From Albimonas marina (GTDB taxonomy: Bacteria > Pseudomonadota > Alphaproteobacteria > Rhodobacterales > Rhodobacteraceae), in NCBI RefSeq assembly GCF_029223255.1, contig NZ_JARHUC010000010.1, positions 62,001-126,000 of the forward strand: a DNA stretch of 64,000 nt, written 5' to 3'. This document shows, in pieces, positions 34,927 through 45,800 of this stretch (positions are counted from its first letter, which is position 1; each line of letters begins with the position of its first letter). A program made the position numbers and the translations under genes. The notes under the pieces were generated by a model. That model was not told where the DNA came from and did no database searches. It saw only the letters and a list, made by a program, of their open reading frames with translations.

Positions 34927-36237
34927 ATGAGCTTGCGGACCAGCGCCCTCTGGGGCGCCTGCGCGGCCGTGGCGCTCGCCACCGCGGCGTCTGCCGAGAC
35001 GACGATCACCGTGGCCACCGTGAACAACGGCGACATGATCCGGATGCAGGGACTGACGGACGACTTCACGTCCAAGCACCCCGACATCAAGGTCGAGTGG
35101 GTGACGCTGGAGGAGAACGTCCTGCGTCAGCGGGTGACCACGGACGTGGCCACCAAGGGCGGCCAGTACGACGTGATGACCATCGGCACCTACGAGGTTC
35201 CGATCTGGGGCAAGCAGGGGTGGCTGGTGCCGCTGGACGACCTGCCGGCCTCCTACGACGTGGACGACCTGCTGCCCGCGATCCGGGGCGGCCTGACGGT
35301 GGACGGCAAGCTCTACGCCGCGCCGTTCTACGGCGAGTCCTCGATGGTCATGTACCGCAAGGACCTGGTCGAGGCCGCGGGGATGGAGATGCCCGAGGCC
35401 CCCACCTGGGACCAGGTGAAGGAGATCGCCGCCGCCACCACCGACAAGGCCAACGAGGTCTACGGCATCTGCCTGCGCGGCAAGGCCGGCTGGGGCGAGA
35501 ACATGGCCTTCCTGACCGCCATGTCCAACAGCTTCGGCGCGAAGTGGTTCGACATGGACTGGAAGCCCCAGTTCGACAGCCCCGAGTGGAAGGAGACGCT
35601 GACCTTTTACCTCGACCTGATGACCAACTACGGGCCTCCGGGCGCGAGCTCGAACGGGTTCAACGAGAACCTGGCCCTGTTCCAGACCGGCAAGTGCGCG
35701 ATGTGGATCGACGCCACGGTGGCGGCCTCCTTCGTGACCAACCCCAAGGACTCGGAGGTCGCGGACAAGGTCGGCTTCGCGCTGGCGCCGGACAACGGCC
35801 TGGGCAAGCGCGGCAACTGGCTGTGGGCCTGGAACCTCGCCGTCCCCGCGGGGACCGAGAAGGAGGAGGCCGCCAAGGCCTTCATCGAGTGGGCGACCTC
35901 GAAGGAGTACACCGCGCTGGTGGCCGAGAAGGAAGGCTGGGCGAACGTTCCTCCGGGCACGCGCACCTCGCTCTACGAGAACCCCAAGTACCTCGAGGCG
36001 GCGCCCTTCGCGCAGATGACGCTGGAGTCGATCAACGCGGCCGACCCGCAGCAGCCCACGGTGGACGAGGTTCCCTACGTCGGCGTGCAGTTCGTGGCGA
36101 TCCCCGAGTTCCAGGGCATCGGCACGGCGGTGGGCCAGCAGCTGTCGGCGGCGCTCGCGGGCCAGATCTCGGCGGAGCAGGCGCTGGCGAACGCCCAGAC
36201 CCTGACCGAGCGCGAGATGAAGCGGGCCGGGTACTGA
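34927..36237 (+). CDS. smoE: sorbitol/mannitol ABC transporter, periplasmic binding protein
   Basis: A 436-residue family-1 solute-binding protein. The signal peptide MSLRTSALWGACAAVALATA ends with a likely cut after ASA (residues 21-23). The mature part shows TITVATVNNGDMIRMQGLT, YDVMTIGTYEVPIWGKQGWL, APFYGESSMVMYRKDL and NWLWAWNLAVPAGTEKEE, all typical of the polyol branch (SmoE/MtlE). It delivers sorbitol, mannitol or related polyols to SmoF-SmoG-SmoK. Ribosome site GGGAGGAA precedes the ATG. The hairpin after its stop may raise its level over the permeases. Confidence 0.93.
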   Translation: MSLRTSALWGACAAVALATAASAETTITVATVNNGDMIRMQGLTDDFTSKHPDIKVEWVTLEENVLRQRVTTDVATKGGQYDVMTIGTYEVPIWGKQGWLVPLDDLPASYDVDDLLPAIRGGLTVDGKLYAAPFYGESSMVMYRKDLVEAAGMEMPEAPTWDQVKEIAAATTDKANEVYGICLRGKAGWGENMAFLTAMSNSFGAKWFDMDWKPQFDSPEWKETLTFYLDLMTNYGPPGASSNGFNENLALFQTGKCAMWIDATVAASFVTNPKDSEVADKVGFALAPDNGLGKRGNWLWAWNLAVPAGTEKEEAAKAFIEWATSKEYTALVAEKEGWANVPPGTRTSLYENPKYLEAAPFAQMTLESINAADPQQPTVDEVPYVGVQFVAIPEFQGIGTAVGQQLSAALAGQISAEQALANAQTLTEREMKRAGY

Positions 36238-36245
36238 CCCCACAT

Positions 36246-36268
36246 CGGTCCCCCCGCTTTGGGGACCG
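36246..36268 (+). promoter_or_regulatory. stem-loop after smoE
   Basis: Arms CGGTCCCC and GGGGACCG enclose CCGCTTT, 9 bases past the smoE stop. No T-run follows, so it is better seen as an mRNA-stabilising or partial attenuation element, a common device after binding-protein genes. A second, very GC-rich palindrome (GGCCGGCCG...CCGGCCGGCC) lies near 36311-36340 in the same 254-base gap. The rest of the gap shows nothing clear. Confidence 0.5.
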
Positions 36269-36491
36269 GCGTCCGCTTCCTCGGCGCCGGTCCCGCACGC
36301 CCCCCGGGAGGGGCCGGCCGATCCCCGGCCGGCCGGCCCCGACCGCCCCCTCCCCCCTCGTCCCGCCCGGCGCGCGCGCCGCGCCCGGCCGGACGGAGGG
36401 AGAGATCCCTCGGACGGCGACCTGACCGCGCCCCAGCGTCCCCCGGCGAGAGCCGCGCGCGACGCCGGCGCCCAACCGGAGAAACCGGGCC

Positions 36492-37364
36492 ATGGCGACC
36501 CAGCATTCCCGCGCGGCGGCGCGGATGATGATCTCGCCCGCGGTGATCCTGCTCCTGGGCTGGATGCTGATCCCGCTGGGGCTGACGCTCTACTTCTCGT
36601 TCCTGCGCTACAACCTGCTGATGCCCGGCGCGAACCCGTTCGTGGGGTTCGAGAACTACGCGTATTTCTTCACCGACCCCGCCTTCTGGCCGGCGGTGAT
36701 CAACACGCTGCTGCTGGTCGGGGGCGTGCTGGTCATCACCATCGTGGGCGGCGTGGCTCTGGCGCTGCTGCTGGATCAGCCGATCTGGGGGCGCGGGATC
36801 GTGCGCATCCTGGTGATCGCGCCGTTCTTCGTGATGCCCACCGTCTCGGCGCTGGTGTGGAAGAACATGTTCTTCCACCCGGTGAACGGGCTGTTCGGAC
36901 AGCTCGCCAAGGGGCTGGGGCTGGAGCCGTTCGACTTCCTCGCCCAGGCGCCGCTCGCCTCGATCATCCTGATCGTGAGCTGGCAGTGGCTGCCCTTCGC
37001 GACCCTGATCCTGCTGACCGCCCTGCAGAGCCTGGACAGCGAGCAGCTTGAGGCGGCGGAAATGGACGGGGCCGGCGCGTTCTCGCGCTTCCGCCACATC
37101 GCCCTGCCGCATCTCGCGCGCGCGATCACGGTGGTGATCCTGATCCAGACGATCTTCCTGCTGTCGGTCTTCGCCGAGATCCTGGTGACCACCAACGGCG
37201 GTCCGGGCAACGCGTCGACCAACCTCACCTACCTGATCTACGCGCAGTCGCTGCTGCAGTTCGACGTCGGGCTCGGCTCGGCCGGGGGCGTCTTCGCCAT
37301 CCTCCTCGCCAACATCGTCGCATTCTTCCTGATGCGGATGATCGGCAAGAACCTGGACCTCTGA
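36492..37364 (+). CDS. smoF: polyol ABC transporter permease 1
   Basis: A 290-residue inner-membrane permease with six hydrophobic segments, starting with ISPAVILLLGWMLIPLGLTL. The EAA loop LEAAEMDGAGAFSRFRHIAL (around residue 190), which docks the ATPase, is intact. NPFVGFENYAYFFTDPAFW in the first periplasmic stretch is typical of MalF/UgpA-like sugar permeases. It pairs with smoG 2 bases downstream. Ribosome site ACCGGAGAAACC precedes ATG 36492. Confidence 0.93.
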   Translation: MATQHSRAAARMMISPAVILLLGWMLIPLGLTLYFSFLRYNLLMPGANPFVGFENYAYFFTDPAFWPAVINTLLLVGGVLVITIVGGVALALLLDQPIWGRGIVRILVIAPFFVMPTVSALVWKNMFFHPVNGLFGQLAKGLGLEPFDFLAQAPLASIILIVSWQWLPFATLILLTALQSLDSEQLEAAEMDGAGAFSRFRHIALPHLARAITVVILIQTIFLLSVFAEILVTTNGGPGNASTNLTYLIYAQSLLQFDVGLGSAGGVFAILLANIVAFFLMRMIGKNLDL

Positions 37365-37366
37365 TC

Positions 37367-38197
37367 ATGGCCCGCGCCGTCACCACCAACCGCAAGGTCG
37401 TCTCGACCGTCTTCGGATGGGCGATCGCGATCCTGATCTTCTTCCCGATCCTGTGGACCATCCTGACCAGCTTCAAGACGGAGGCGGAGGCGATCGCCTC
37501 GCCGCCCTCGTTCCTGGCCTTCGACTGGACGCTGGAGAACTACGCGACCGTGCAGGAGCGGTCGGACTACTTCCTGCACTTCATGAACTCGGTGATCCTG
37601 TCGCTGGGCTCGACCGTGCTGGGGCTGCTGATCGCGATCCCCGCGGCCTGGTCGATGGCCTTCGTGCCCGCGAAGCGGACGAAGGACGTGCTGATGTGGA
37701 TGCTCAGCACCAAGATGCTGCCCCCCGTGGGCGTGCTGGTGCCGATCTACCTGATCTTCCGCGACGTGGGGCTGCTGGACACCCGCCTGGGGCTGGTCGT
37801 CGTGCTGACGCTGATCAACCTGCCGATCATCATCTGGATGCTGTTCACCTATTTCCGCGAGATCCCGGGCGACATCCTCGAGGCCGCGCGGATGGACGGC
37901 GCCACGCTGAAGGACGAGATCATCCACGTGCTGACGCCGATGGCGCTGCCGGGCATCGCCTCGACCTTCCTGCTCAACGTGATCCTGGCGTGGAACGAGG
38001 CGTTCTGGACGCTGAACCTGACGGCGGCCAAGGCCGCGCCGCTGACGGCCTTCATCGCCTCCTACTCCAGCCCCGAGGGGCTGTTCTACGCCAAGCTCTC
38101 GGCCGCCTCGACCATGGCCATCGCGCCGATCCTGATCCTGGGCTGGTTCTCCCAGAAGCAGCTGGTGCGCGGGCTGACCTTCGGCGCGGTCAAGTAA
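37367..38197 (+). CDS. smoG: polyol ABC transporter permease 2
   Basis: A 276-residue MalG-type permease with six membrane segments ([20 protein letters not shown] first). The EAA motif is [21 protein letters not shown] conserved [18 protein letters not shown] segment is typical of the SmoG/MtlG branch. It completes the SmoF-SmoG channel, with SmoK as ATPase. Closely spaced after smoF, and followed after 22 bases by smoK. Confidence 0.93.
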   Translation: MARAVTTNRKVVSTVFGWAIAILIFFPILWTILTSFKTEAEAIASPPSFLAFDWTLENYATVQERSDYFLHFMNSVILSLGSTVLGLLIAIPAAWSMAFVPAKRTKDVLMWMLSTKMLPPVGVLVPIYLIFRDVGLLDTRLGLVVVLTLINLPIIIWMLFTYFREIPGDILEAARMDGATLKDEIIHVLTPMALPGIASTFLLNVILAWNEAFWTLNLTAAKAAPLTAFIASYSSPEGLFYAKLSAASTMAIAPILILGWFSQKQLVRGLTFGAVK

Positions 38198-38219
38198 CAA
38201 GGGATGTGAGGGAACCCCC

Positions 38220-39220
<1,001 letters not shown>

Positions 39221-39224
<4 letters not shown>

Positions 39225-40012
39225 GCGGGGCGGAGCGCAAGGGGCTGGGCCGGCTGACCGGCCGGCGGGCGGTGATCACGGGCGCGGCCCGCGGCATCGG
39301 CCTCGCCTTCGCCGAGGCGTATCTCGCCGAGGGCGCGCAGGTGGTGCTGGCCGACATCGACCTGCCCCGCGCGCGGGACGAGGCCGCGCGGATCGGCGCC
39401 CATGCCGTGCACCTGGACGTGACCCGGCAGGAGAGCATCGAGGCGGCGATGGACGAGGCGGTCTCGGCCCTCGGCGGGATCGACATTCTGGTCAACAACG
39501 CGGCCCTCTTCACCGCCGCGCCGATCGTGGAGATCGAGCGGGCGGACTACGAGCGCGTCTTCGCGGTCAACGTGGCCGGCGTGCTGTTCTGCCTGCAGGC
39601 CGCTGCCCGGCGGATGATCGCGCAGGGGACGGGGGGCAAGATCGTCAACATGGCCTCCCAGGCGGGGCGTCGGGGGGAGGCGCTGGTGGGGGTCTACTGC
39701 GCCTCGAAGGCCGCGGTGATCTCGCTGACGCAGTCGGCGGGGCTCGACCTGATCCGCCACGGCATCAACGTGAACGCCATCGCGCCCGGCGTGGTGGACG
39801 GCGAGCACTGGGACGGGGTCGACGCCTTCTTCGCGAAATACGAGGGCAAGGCCCCCGGCCAGAAGAAGCGGGAGGTCGGCCTGGCCGTCCCCTTCGGGCG
39901 CATGGGCACGGCCGCGGACCTGACCGGCATGGCCGTGTTCCTGGCCTCGGCCGAGGCCGACTACGTCGTCGCGCAGACCTACAACGTCGACGGCGGCAAC
40001 TGGATGAGCTGA
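39221..40012 (+). CDS. smoS: sorbitol dehydrogenase, short-chain dehydrogenase family
   Basis: A 263-residue SDR that oxidises D-sorbitol (glucitol) to D-fructose with NAD+. The nucleotide motif TGAARGIG lies near residue 22, NNAALF follows near residue 92, and the catalytic Ser in VNMASQAG with the Tyr/Lys pair in [10 protein letters not shown] are intact. The N-terminal extension [16 protein letters not shown] is slightly longer than the family norm. The position between smoK and mtlK matches known Rhodobacter polyol operons. Translation is coupled to smoK by ATGA. Confidence 0.92.
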
Positions 40013-40087
40013 GGGCGGCCGGGCGCCCCGGGACCGACGGGCGCCGCCGCCTTCCTTTCGTGATCGACCAAGCAGGAGGTCGCCCCC

Positions 40088-41560
40088 GTGTCGACGCGCC
40101 TATCGAACGCTTCCCTGGGCTCCCTGCCCGCCGGGGTCTCGGCCCCGGGCTACGACCGCTCGGCCCTGCGGCCGGGGATCCTGCACGTGGGGATGGGGAA
40201 TTTCCATCGCGCCCACCAGGCGGTCTATGCCGACGACCTGCTGCGCGCGGGCGGCGACCCGGCCTGGGGGATCCTGGGCGCGGGCGTGATGCCCGCCGAC
40301 GAGGCGATGCGCGAGGGGCTGGCGGGGCAGGATCACCTCTACTCGGTCACCGAGATGGGCGAGGGCGGCGACGATGTGCGCGTGGTCGGCGCGATGGCGG
40401 GCTTCCTGCCGGTGGCCGAGGGCCACGGGCCGATGATCGCGGCGATGGCGGACCCGGCGGTGCGGATCGTGTCGCTGACGGTGACCGAGGGGGGGTATTT
40501 CGTCTCCGCCCGGACGGGCGGGTTCAACCCCGAGCATCCCGCGATCCGCGCCGACGTCGCCTCGCCGGAGCGGCCGACGACGGTGTTCGGGGCCATCGTG
40601 GCGGGGCTGCGGGCGCGCCGCGCGGCGGGGGAGCGGCCCTTCACCGTGATGTGCTGCGACAACCTCCCCCACAACGGCGCCGTCACGCGCGCCGCGGTGC
40701 TGGGCGTGGCGCGGGGCCAGGACCCGGACCTCGCCGCCTGGATCGAGGGGGAGGTGGCGTTCCCCAACGGGATGGTGGACCGCATCACCCCGGCCACGAC
40801 CGAGGCGCGGCGCGCGCACCTGGGCGCGACCTACGGGCTGGACGACGCGCGCCCCGTCTTCTGCGAGCCGTTCCGCCAGTGGGTGCTGGAGGATCGCTTC
40901 CCCGCCGGGCGCCCCGCGCTCGAGGAGGTCGGGGTGCAGTTCGTGGACGACGTGACGCCCTACGAGCACATGAAGATCCGCATGCTCAACGGCGGGCACG
41001 CGATGATCGCCTATCCCTCCGGCCTGCTGGGGCTGGAGTTCGCCCATGACGCGATGGCCGACGCGCAGGTCGCGACCTTCTTCGAGAAAGTGGAGCGTAC
41101 GGAGGTGTTCGGCGTGGTCGAGGCGGTGCCCGGCGCCACGCAGGACCAGTATCTTGCCAGCCTGAAGGAGCGCTTCGGCAACCCGCGGATCGAGGACACG
41201 ATCCGGCGGCTCTGCCTCGACGGCTCCAACCGGCAGCCGAAGTTCATCGTGCCCTCGATCGAGGACAATCTCGCCGCCGGCCGCCCCGTGCCGGGGCTGG
41301 CGCTGGAGAGCGCGCTGTGGGCCCGCTATTGCCTGGGCGTCGACGAGGCGGGGGCGGAGATCGCGCCGAACGATCCCGACTGGGACCGGCTGCGCGCGCA
41401 GGCGGCGCGGGCGAAGGAGGATCCGCTCGCCTGGCTGGAGCTGCGCGACGTCTACGGGGCGGTGGCCGACCATCCCGGCTTCCGCGAGACCTTCGCGACC
41501 TGGTTGCGCGCGCTGCATGCGCGCGGAGTCCGCGCGGTTCTGGCCGACTATCTCGGCTGA
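40088..41560 (+). CDS. mtlK: mannitol 2-dehydrogenase
   Basis: A 490-residue long-chain polyol dehydrogenase that oxidises D-mannitol to D-fructose. It starts with GTG 40088, 10 bases after a perfect AGGAGGT. Features: Rossmann start ILHVGMGNFHRAHQAVYADD, YFVSARTGGFNPEHP, DNLPHNGAVTR, FPNGMVDRITP and the catalytic block EHMKIRMLNGGHAMIAYPSG with its Lys and His. Its fructose product feeds the kinase encoded in the divergent operon. Last gene before a strong terminator. Confidence 0.94.
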   Translation: MSTRLSNASLGSLPAGVSAPGYDRSALRPGILHVGMGNFHRAHQAVYADDLLRAGGDPAWGILGAGVMPADEAMREGLAGQDHLYSVTEMGEGGDDVRVVGAMAGFLPVAEGHGPMIAAMADPAVRIVSLTVTEGGYFVSARTGGFNPEHPAIRADVASPERPTTVFGAIVAGLRARRAAGERPFTVMCCDNLPHNGAVTRAAVLGVARGQDPDLAAWIEGEVAFPNGMVDRITPATTEARRAHLGATYGLDDARPVFCEPFRQWVLEDRFPAGRPALEEVGVQFVDDVTPYEHMKIRMLNGGHAMIAYPSGLLGLEFAHDAMADAQVATFFEKVERTEVFGVVEAVPGATQDQYLASLKERFGNPRIEDTIRRLCLDGSNRQPKFIVPSIEDNLAAGRPVPGLALESALWARYCLGVDEAGAEIAPNDPDWDRLRAQAARAKEDPLAWLELRDVYGAVADHPGFRETFATWLRALHARGVRAVLADYLG

Positions 41561-41611
41561 GCCGCCGGCCGGCGGTCCGGCATCTCCTCCCCGTCTTGAT
41601 CGCCGAGCCTC

Positions 41612-41644
41612 GCCCCGCCGGAGACCCCTCCGGCGGGGCTTTTT
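41612..41644 (+). terminator. rho-independent terminator of the smo-mtlK operon
   Basis: Perfect 11-bp stem GCCCCGCCGGA / TCCGGCGGGGC with a 6-base loop, followed at once by TTTTT (41640-41644). It lies about 50 bases after the mtlK stop and separates the polyol operon from the efflux operon. Confidence 0.92.
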
Positions 41645-41684
41645 GCGCGCGCAGAGCTGCACTTGCGCGCGCGGCCCGACCGTC

Positions 41685-41729
41685 TTGCGGCGGCGGGGGC
41701 GAAGTTTATATTCCCTAACTCGAATATAA
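41685..41729 (+). promoter_or_regulatory. efflux operon promoter with ATTC-N8-GAAT dyad
   Basis: TTGCGG (41685-41690), 16-base spacer and TATATT (41707-41712) form a plausible promoter. The inverted repeat TTATATTC-N8-GAATATAA (41706-41729) covers the -10. Its core ATTC-N8-GAAT is the pattern known for the persulfide/sulfide-responsive ArsR-family repressors SqrR and BigR. No such repressor gene is in the window. Confidence 0.55.
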
Positions 41730-41812
41730 CGCCGGGCGCTTGAGCGATGTCAAGGCCGGGCGCGCCCGGGCGGCGCAGGATGCGCCGGTCCGGGACGGAG
41801 GGGAGAAGGATC

Positions 41813-42829
41813 ATGCGGATTCGCTTGAGGACGACGGGGCTGCGGCTCGCGCCCGCGATCTGGGCCGCGGCGGCGCTGGCCGCGGGCGCCCTGCCCGCCG
41901 CGGCGCAGGGGCTGGAGGTGAGCGCGCGCGAGATCTCGGACCGCCGCCCGGTCTTCGGCCAGGTGGAGAGCGTGAAGCGCGCCGTCGCCCGCGCCCGCCT
42001 GACCGGAGAGCTGGTGGAGCTGACGGTGACCGAGGGCGACGCGGTGACCGCGGGCCAGGTGATCGCGCGGGTGCAGGACGACAAGCTGGCCCTGCAGATC
42101 GCGGCGCTGGACGCCGGCATCCGGGCGCTGGAGGCGCAGCAGGCGCAGGCGAGGATCGACCTCGACCGGGCGCGCGAGCTGCGCGACCGCGGCGCCGTGC
42201 CGGCCGCGACGCTCGACCAGGCCCAGACCGCGATGAACGTGGTGGAGGAGACCCGCGCCGCCCGCGAGGCGGAGCGCGCGGCGCTGGTGCAGCGGCGCGA
42301 CGAGGGCGCGGTGCTGGCGCCCGAGGGCGGCCGGGTGCTGTCGGTCCCCGTGGTGCAGGGCATGACCGTCAACCCCGGCGAGACCATCGCCGAGATCGCC
42401 GCCGAGCGCTTCGTCCTGCGCGCCCGCCTGCCGGAGCGCCACGCGCGCTTCCTGGGCGAGGGCGACACGGTGCGCATCGCCGCCCGCGGGCCGCTGTCGG
42501 GCGGGGAGGCGGGCGAGGGGGTGATTGCAAAGGTCTATCCGGAGCTGGAGGCGGGCCAGGTGGTCGTCGACATCTCGGCCCCCGACCTCGGCGACTTCTT
42601 CGTGGGCGAGCGCGTCCGGCTGGAGGTCGCGACCGGGGTGCGCGAGGCGATCGTGGTCCCGACCGACTACCTGCGGCTTCGCCACGGGGTGGCCTTCGCG
42701 CGGCTCGAGACCGGCTCGGGCGCGGTCGAGGTCGTGGTGCAGCCCGGCGGCGCCGTCGACGGCGGCGTCGAGGTGCTGGCCGGCCTGAAGCCCGGCGACC
42801 GGCTGGTCGCGTGGGAGGGGGCGAAATGA
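41813..42829 (+). CDS. RND efflux periplasmic adaptor (HlyD/MFP family)
   Basis: A 338-residue membrane-fusion protein. I place the start at ATG 41813 because GGAGAAGG precedes it and a clear signal peptide follows (MRIRLRTTGLRLAPAIW, cut near AAAQG). The lipoyl halves (VARARLTGELVELTVTEGDA and DEGAVLAPEGGRVLSVPVVQ) flank an Ala/Glu/Arg-rich helical hairpin. VNPGETIAEIAAERFVLRA begins the beta-barrel. It bridges the RND pump to an outer-membrane channel. No TolC-type gene is present in this operon. The stop overlaps the pump start (ATGA). Confidence 0.9.
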   Translation: MRIRLRTTGLRLAPAIWAAAALAAGALPAAAQGLEVSAREISDRRPVFGQVESVKRAVARARLTGELVELTVTEGDAVTAGQVIARVQDDKLALQIAALDAGIRALEAQQAQARIDLDRARELRDRGAVPAATLDQAQTAMNVVEETRAAREAERAALVQRRDEGAVLAPEGGRVLSVPVVQGMTVNPGETIAEIAAERFVLRARLPERHARFLGEGDTVRIAARGPLSGGEAGEGVIAKVYPELEAGQVVVDISAPDLGDFFVGERVRLEVATGVREAIVVPTDYLRLRHGVAFARLETGSGAVEVVVQPGGAVDGGVEVLAGLKPGDRLVAWEGAK

Positions 42830-45800
42830 GCGCCTCGGAGGATCGCGAACCCGGCCAGGAACCGGGACTGGGCATCGCGGGCGGCATCTCCCGCGCCTTC
42901 ATCAACTCCCCCCTCGCGCCGCTGCTGCTGATCGCGGCGCTGGCGCTGGGGTCGGTGGCGCTGATGCTGCTGCCGCGGGAGGAGGAGCCGCAGATCTCGG
43001 TGCCCATGGTCGACGTCTTCGTCGAGGCGAACGGGCTGGCCGCGGACGATGCGGTGGAATTGGTCGCGAAACCCCTGGAGCTGCTGCTGCAGCGCCTGCC
43101 GGGGGTGGAGCACGTCTATTCCCAGACGCTCGACGACCGGGTGATGGCGACGGCGCGCTTCGACGTGGGCGTGCCCGAGGACGACGCGGTGCTGCGGGTG
43201 CATACCGAGATCCGCGCCAACTACGACAAGCTGCCCGTGGGCATCCCCGAGCCGCTGATCGTCGGCCGGGGCATCAACGACGTGGCGATCCTGGTGCTGA
43301 CGCTCTCGCCCCGGGCGGACCTGCCCGCGGAGGCGGCGGCGCGGTGGGATCGCGCCTCGCTGGGCGAGGTCGCGAGCCAGCTGCTGGCGGAGCTCGCGAA
43401 GACGCCGGAGGTGGGGCGGACCTACCTCGTCGGGGACAGCCGCTCCGAGATCCGGATCGAGCCGGACCCGGCGGCGCTGGCGCTTTACGGCGTGACGCTG
43501 GAGCAGCTGGTGGGGAAGGTCGCGAGCGCCAACCGCTCGGCCCTGCTGGGCAAGGTGCGGCAGGAGGGCGAGAGCCTGGACATCCTCGCCGGCAAGTCTC
43601 TGGTGGGCGTGCCGGACGTGGGGCTGCTGGTGGTGACCACGCGCGACGGGCGGCCGGTCTACGTGAAGGACGTGGCGCGGGTGATCTCGGCGCCCGCGGA
43701 TGCGGACAAGCGGGCGTGGACGATGGGGCCGGACGCCCTGCCCCGGCCCGCCGTCTCCGTCGCGCTGGCGAAGCGCGAGGGGGCGAATGCGGTCGACGTG
43801 GCCGCGGGGATTCTCGCAAGGTTGGAGGTGGCGCGGGGGGAGCTGGTTCCCGACGCGCTGGATGTGGAGATCACCCGGAACTACGGGGAGACGGCGAAGC
43901 ACAAGTCGGACGAGCTGTTCAGCCATCTGACCGGCGCGAGCCTCTCGATCTTCGCGATGATCGTGGTGTTCATCGGCTGGCGCGAGGGGGTGGTGACGCT
44001 GGTGATCATCCCGGCGACCATCCTGCTGACCTTCGCGGCCAGCTACCTGATGGGCTACACGATCAACCGGGTGTCGCTGTTCGCGCTGATCTTCTCGATC
44101 GGCATCCTGGTGGACGACGCCATCGTGGTGGTCGAGAACATCGCCCGCCACTGGCGCCTGGACCCCGAAGGCGACCGCACCCGGGTCGCGCTGCGCGGCG
44201 TGGCCGAGGTGGGCAACCCCACCATCATCGCCACGCTGACCATCGTGACGGCGCTGCTGCCGATGCTGTTCGTCTCAGGCATGATGGGGCCGTACATGAG
44301 CCCGATCCCGGTCAACGCCTCGGCCGCGATGATCCTGAGCTTCTTCGTGGCGGTGATCTTCGCGCCGTGGATCATGCTGCGGCTGCAGCGGGTGGCGCCT
44401 CAGCGGGGCGGCCATGACCCCGAGAAGCCGGGGCGGATGGCGCGGATCTACCGGGCCGTGGCCTCGCCGATCCTCGCCTCGCGCGGGCGGGCGCTGGGGT
44501 TCCTGTTGATCGTCTTCGCGGCGACGGTGGCCTCGGCCTCGCTGTTCGCGACGCAGGACGTGACGGTGAAGCTGCTGCCCTTCGACGACAAGTCGGAGCT
44601 GCAGGTGGTCGTCGACCTGCCCGAAGGATCGACGCTGGAGGATACCGAGCGGGCGCTGTTCGCGCTGGCCCGCACCGCCGGGGAGCTGCCGGAGGTCGCC
44701 TCGATCCAGGCCTATGGCGGCACGGCGGCACCGTTCAACTTCAACGGGCTGGTGCGGCACTACTACGTCCGGTCCAACCCGGAGATGGGGGACCTGCAGC
44801 TGAACCTCCTCCCCGTGGAGGCGCGGGAGCGGCAGAGCCACGAGATCGCGCTGGACCTGCGCGAGCGGTTGGGAGACGTCGCCCTGCCCGAGGGGACCGC
44901 GGTGCGGGTGGTCGAGGCGCCTCCCGGCCCGCCGGTGCTGGCGACGCTGCTGGCGGAGGTCTACGGGCCGGACGCGGAGACGCGCCGCGCGGTGGCGGCG
45001 AAGCTGGAGGGGATCTTCCGCGGCATCGACTTCATCGTGGACGTGGACGACAGCTTCGGCACGCCGCCGAGCCGCCTCAGGCTCGAGATCGACCAGGCGA
45101 ACCTAGACTACCACGGCGTCGAGCAGTCGGCGGTGCATGACACGCTGGCGCTGCTGTTCCGGGGCACGACGGTGGGCTACTCGCAGCGCGGGGGCGGCGT
45201 GCGGCCGATCCCCATCACCGTGCGGCTGGACGAGAGCCAGCGGCAGGTGACCGAGGCGCTGCTGGCCGTGCCCGTCCCCGCCCGCGGCCCCGCCGGGGTC
45301 GGCGAGGGCAACGTGGAGCTGGGCGAGGTGGTGACGGCCGAGGTCGTCCCCGGCTCCTGGCCCGTGTTCCGCAAGAACGGCCATGCGATCGAGATGGTGA
45401 CGGCGGAGCTGGCCGGGCGCTTCGAGGCGCCGATCTACGGCATGATCGCCGTGCGCGACGCCATCGACGCGGAAGACTGGGGGGATCTGCCGAAGCCCGT
45501 CATCAGCCTCTACGGCCAGCCGGAGGACGAGCGCGAGCCGATCCTGCTGTGGGACGGCGAGTGGGAGGTGACCTACGTCACCTTCCGCGACATGGGCGCG
45601 GCCTTCGGCGCGGCGCTGCTGGGGATCTACCTGCTGATCGTGGGCCAGTTCCGCAGCTTCACCCTGCCGCTGGCGATCATGGCGCCGATCCCGCTGACCT
45701 TGATCGGCATCGCCTTGGGGCACTGGGCCTTGGGGGCGCCGTTCACGGCGACCTCGATGATCGGGTTCATCTCGCTCGCCGGCATCATCGTGCGCAACTC

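Noticed and set aside
41747-41812. Earlier start for the efflux adaptor at 41747
   Set aside because: It would add a basic stretch before the signal peptide and sits too close to the promoter; ATG 41813 has a ribosome site and a standard signal sequence.
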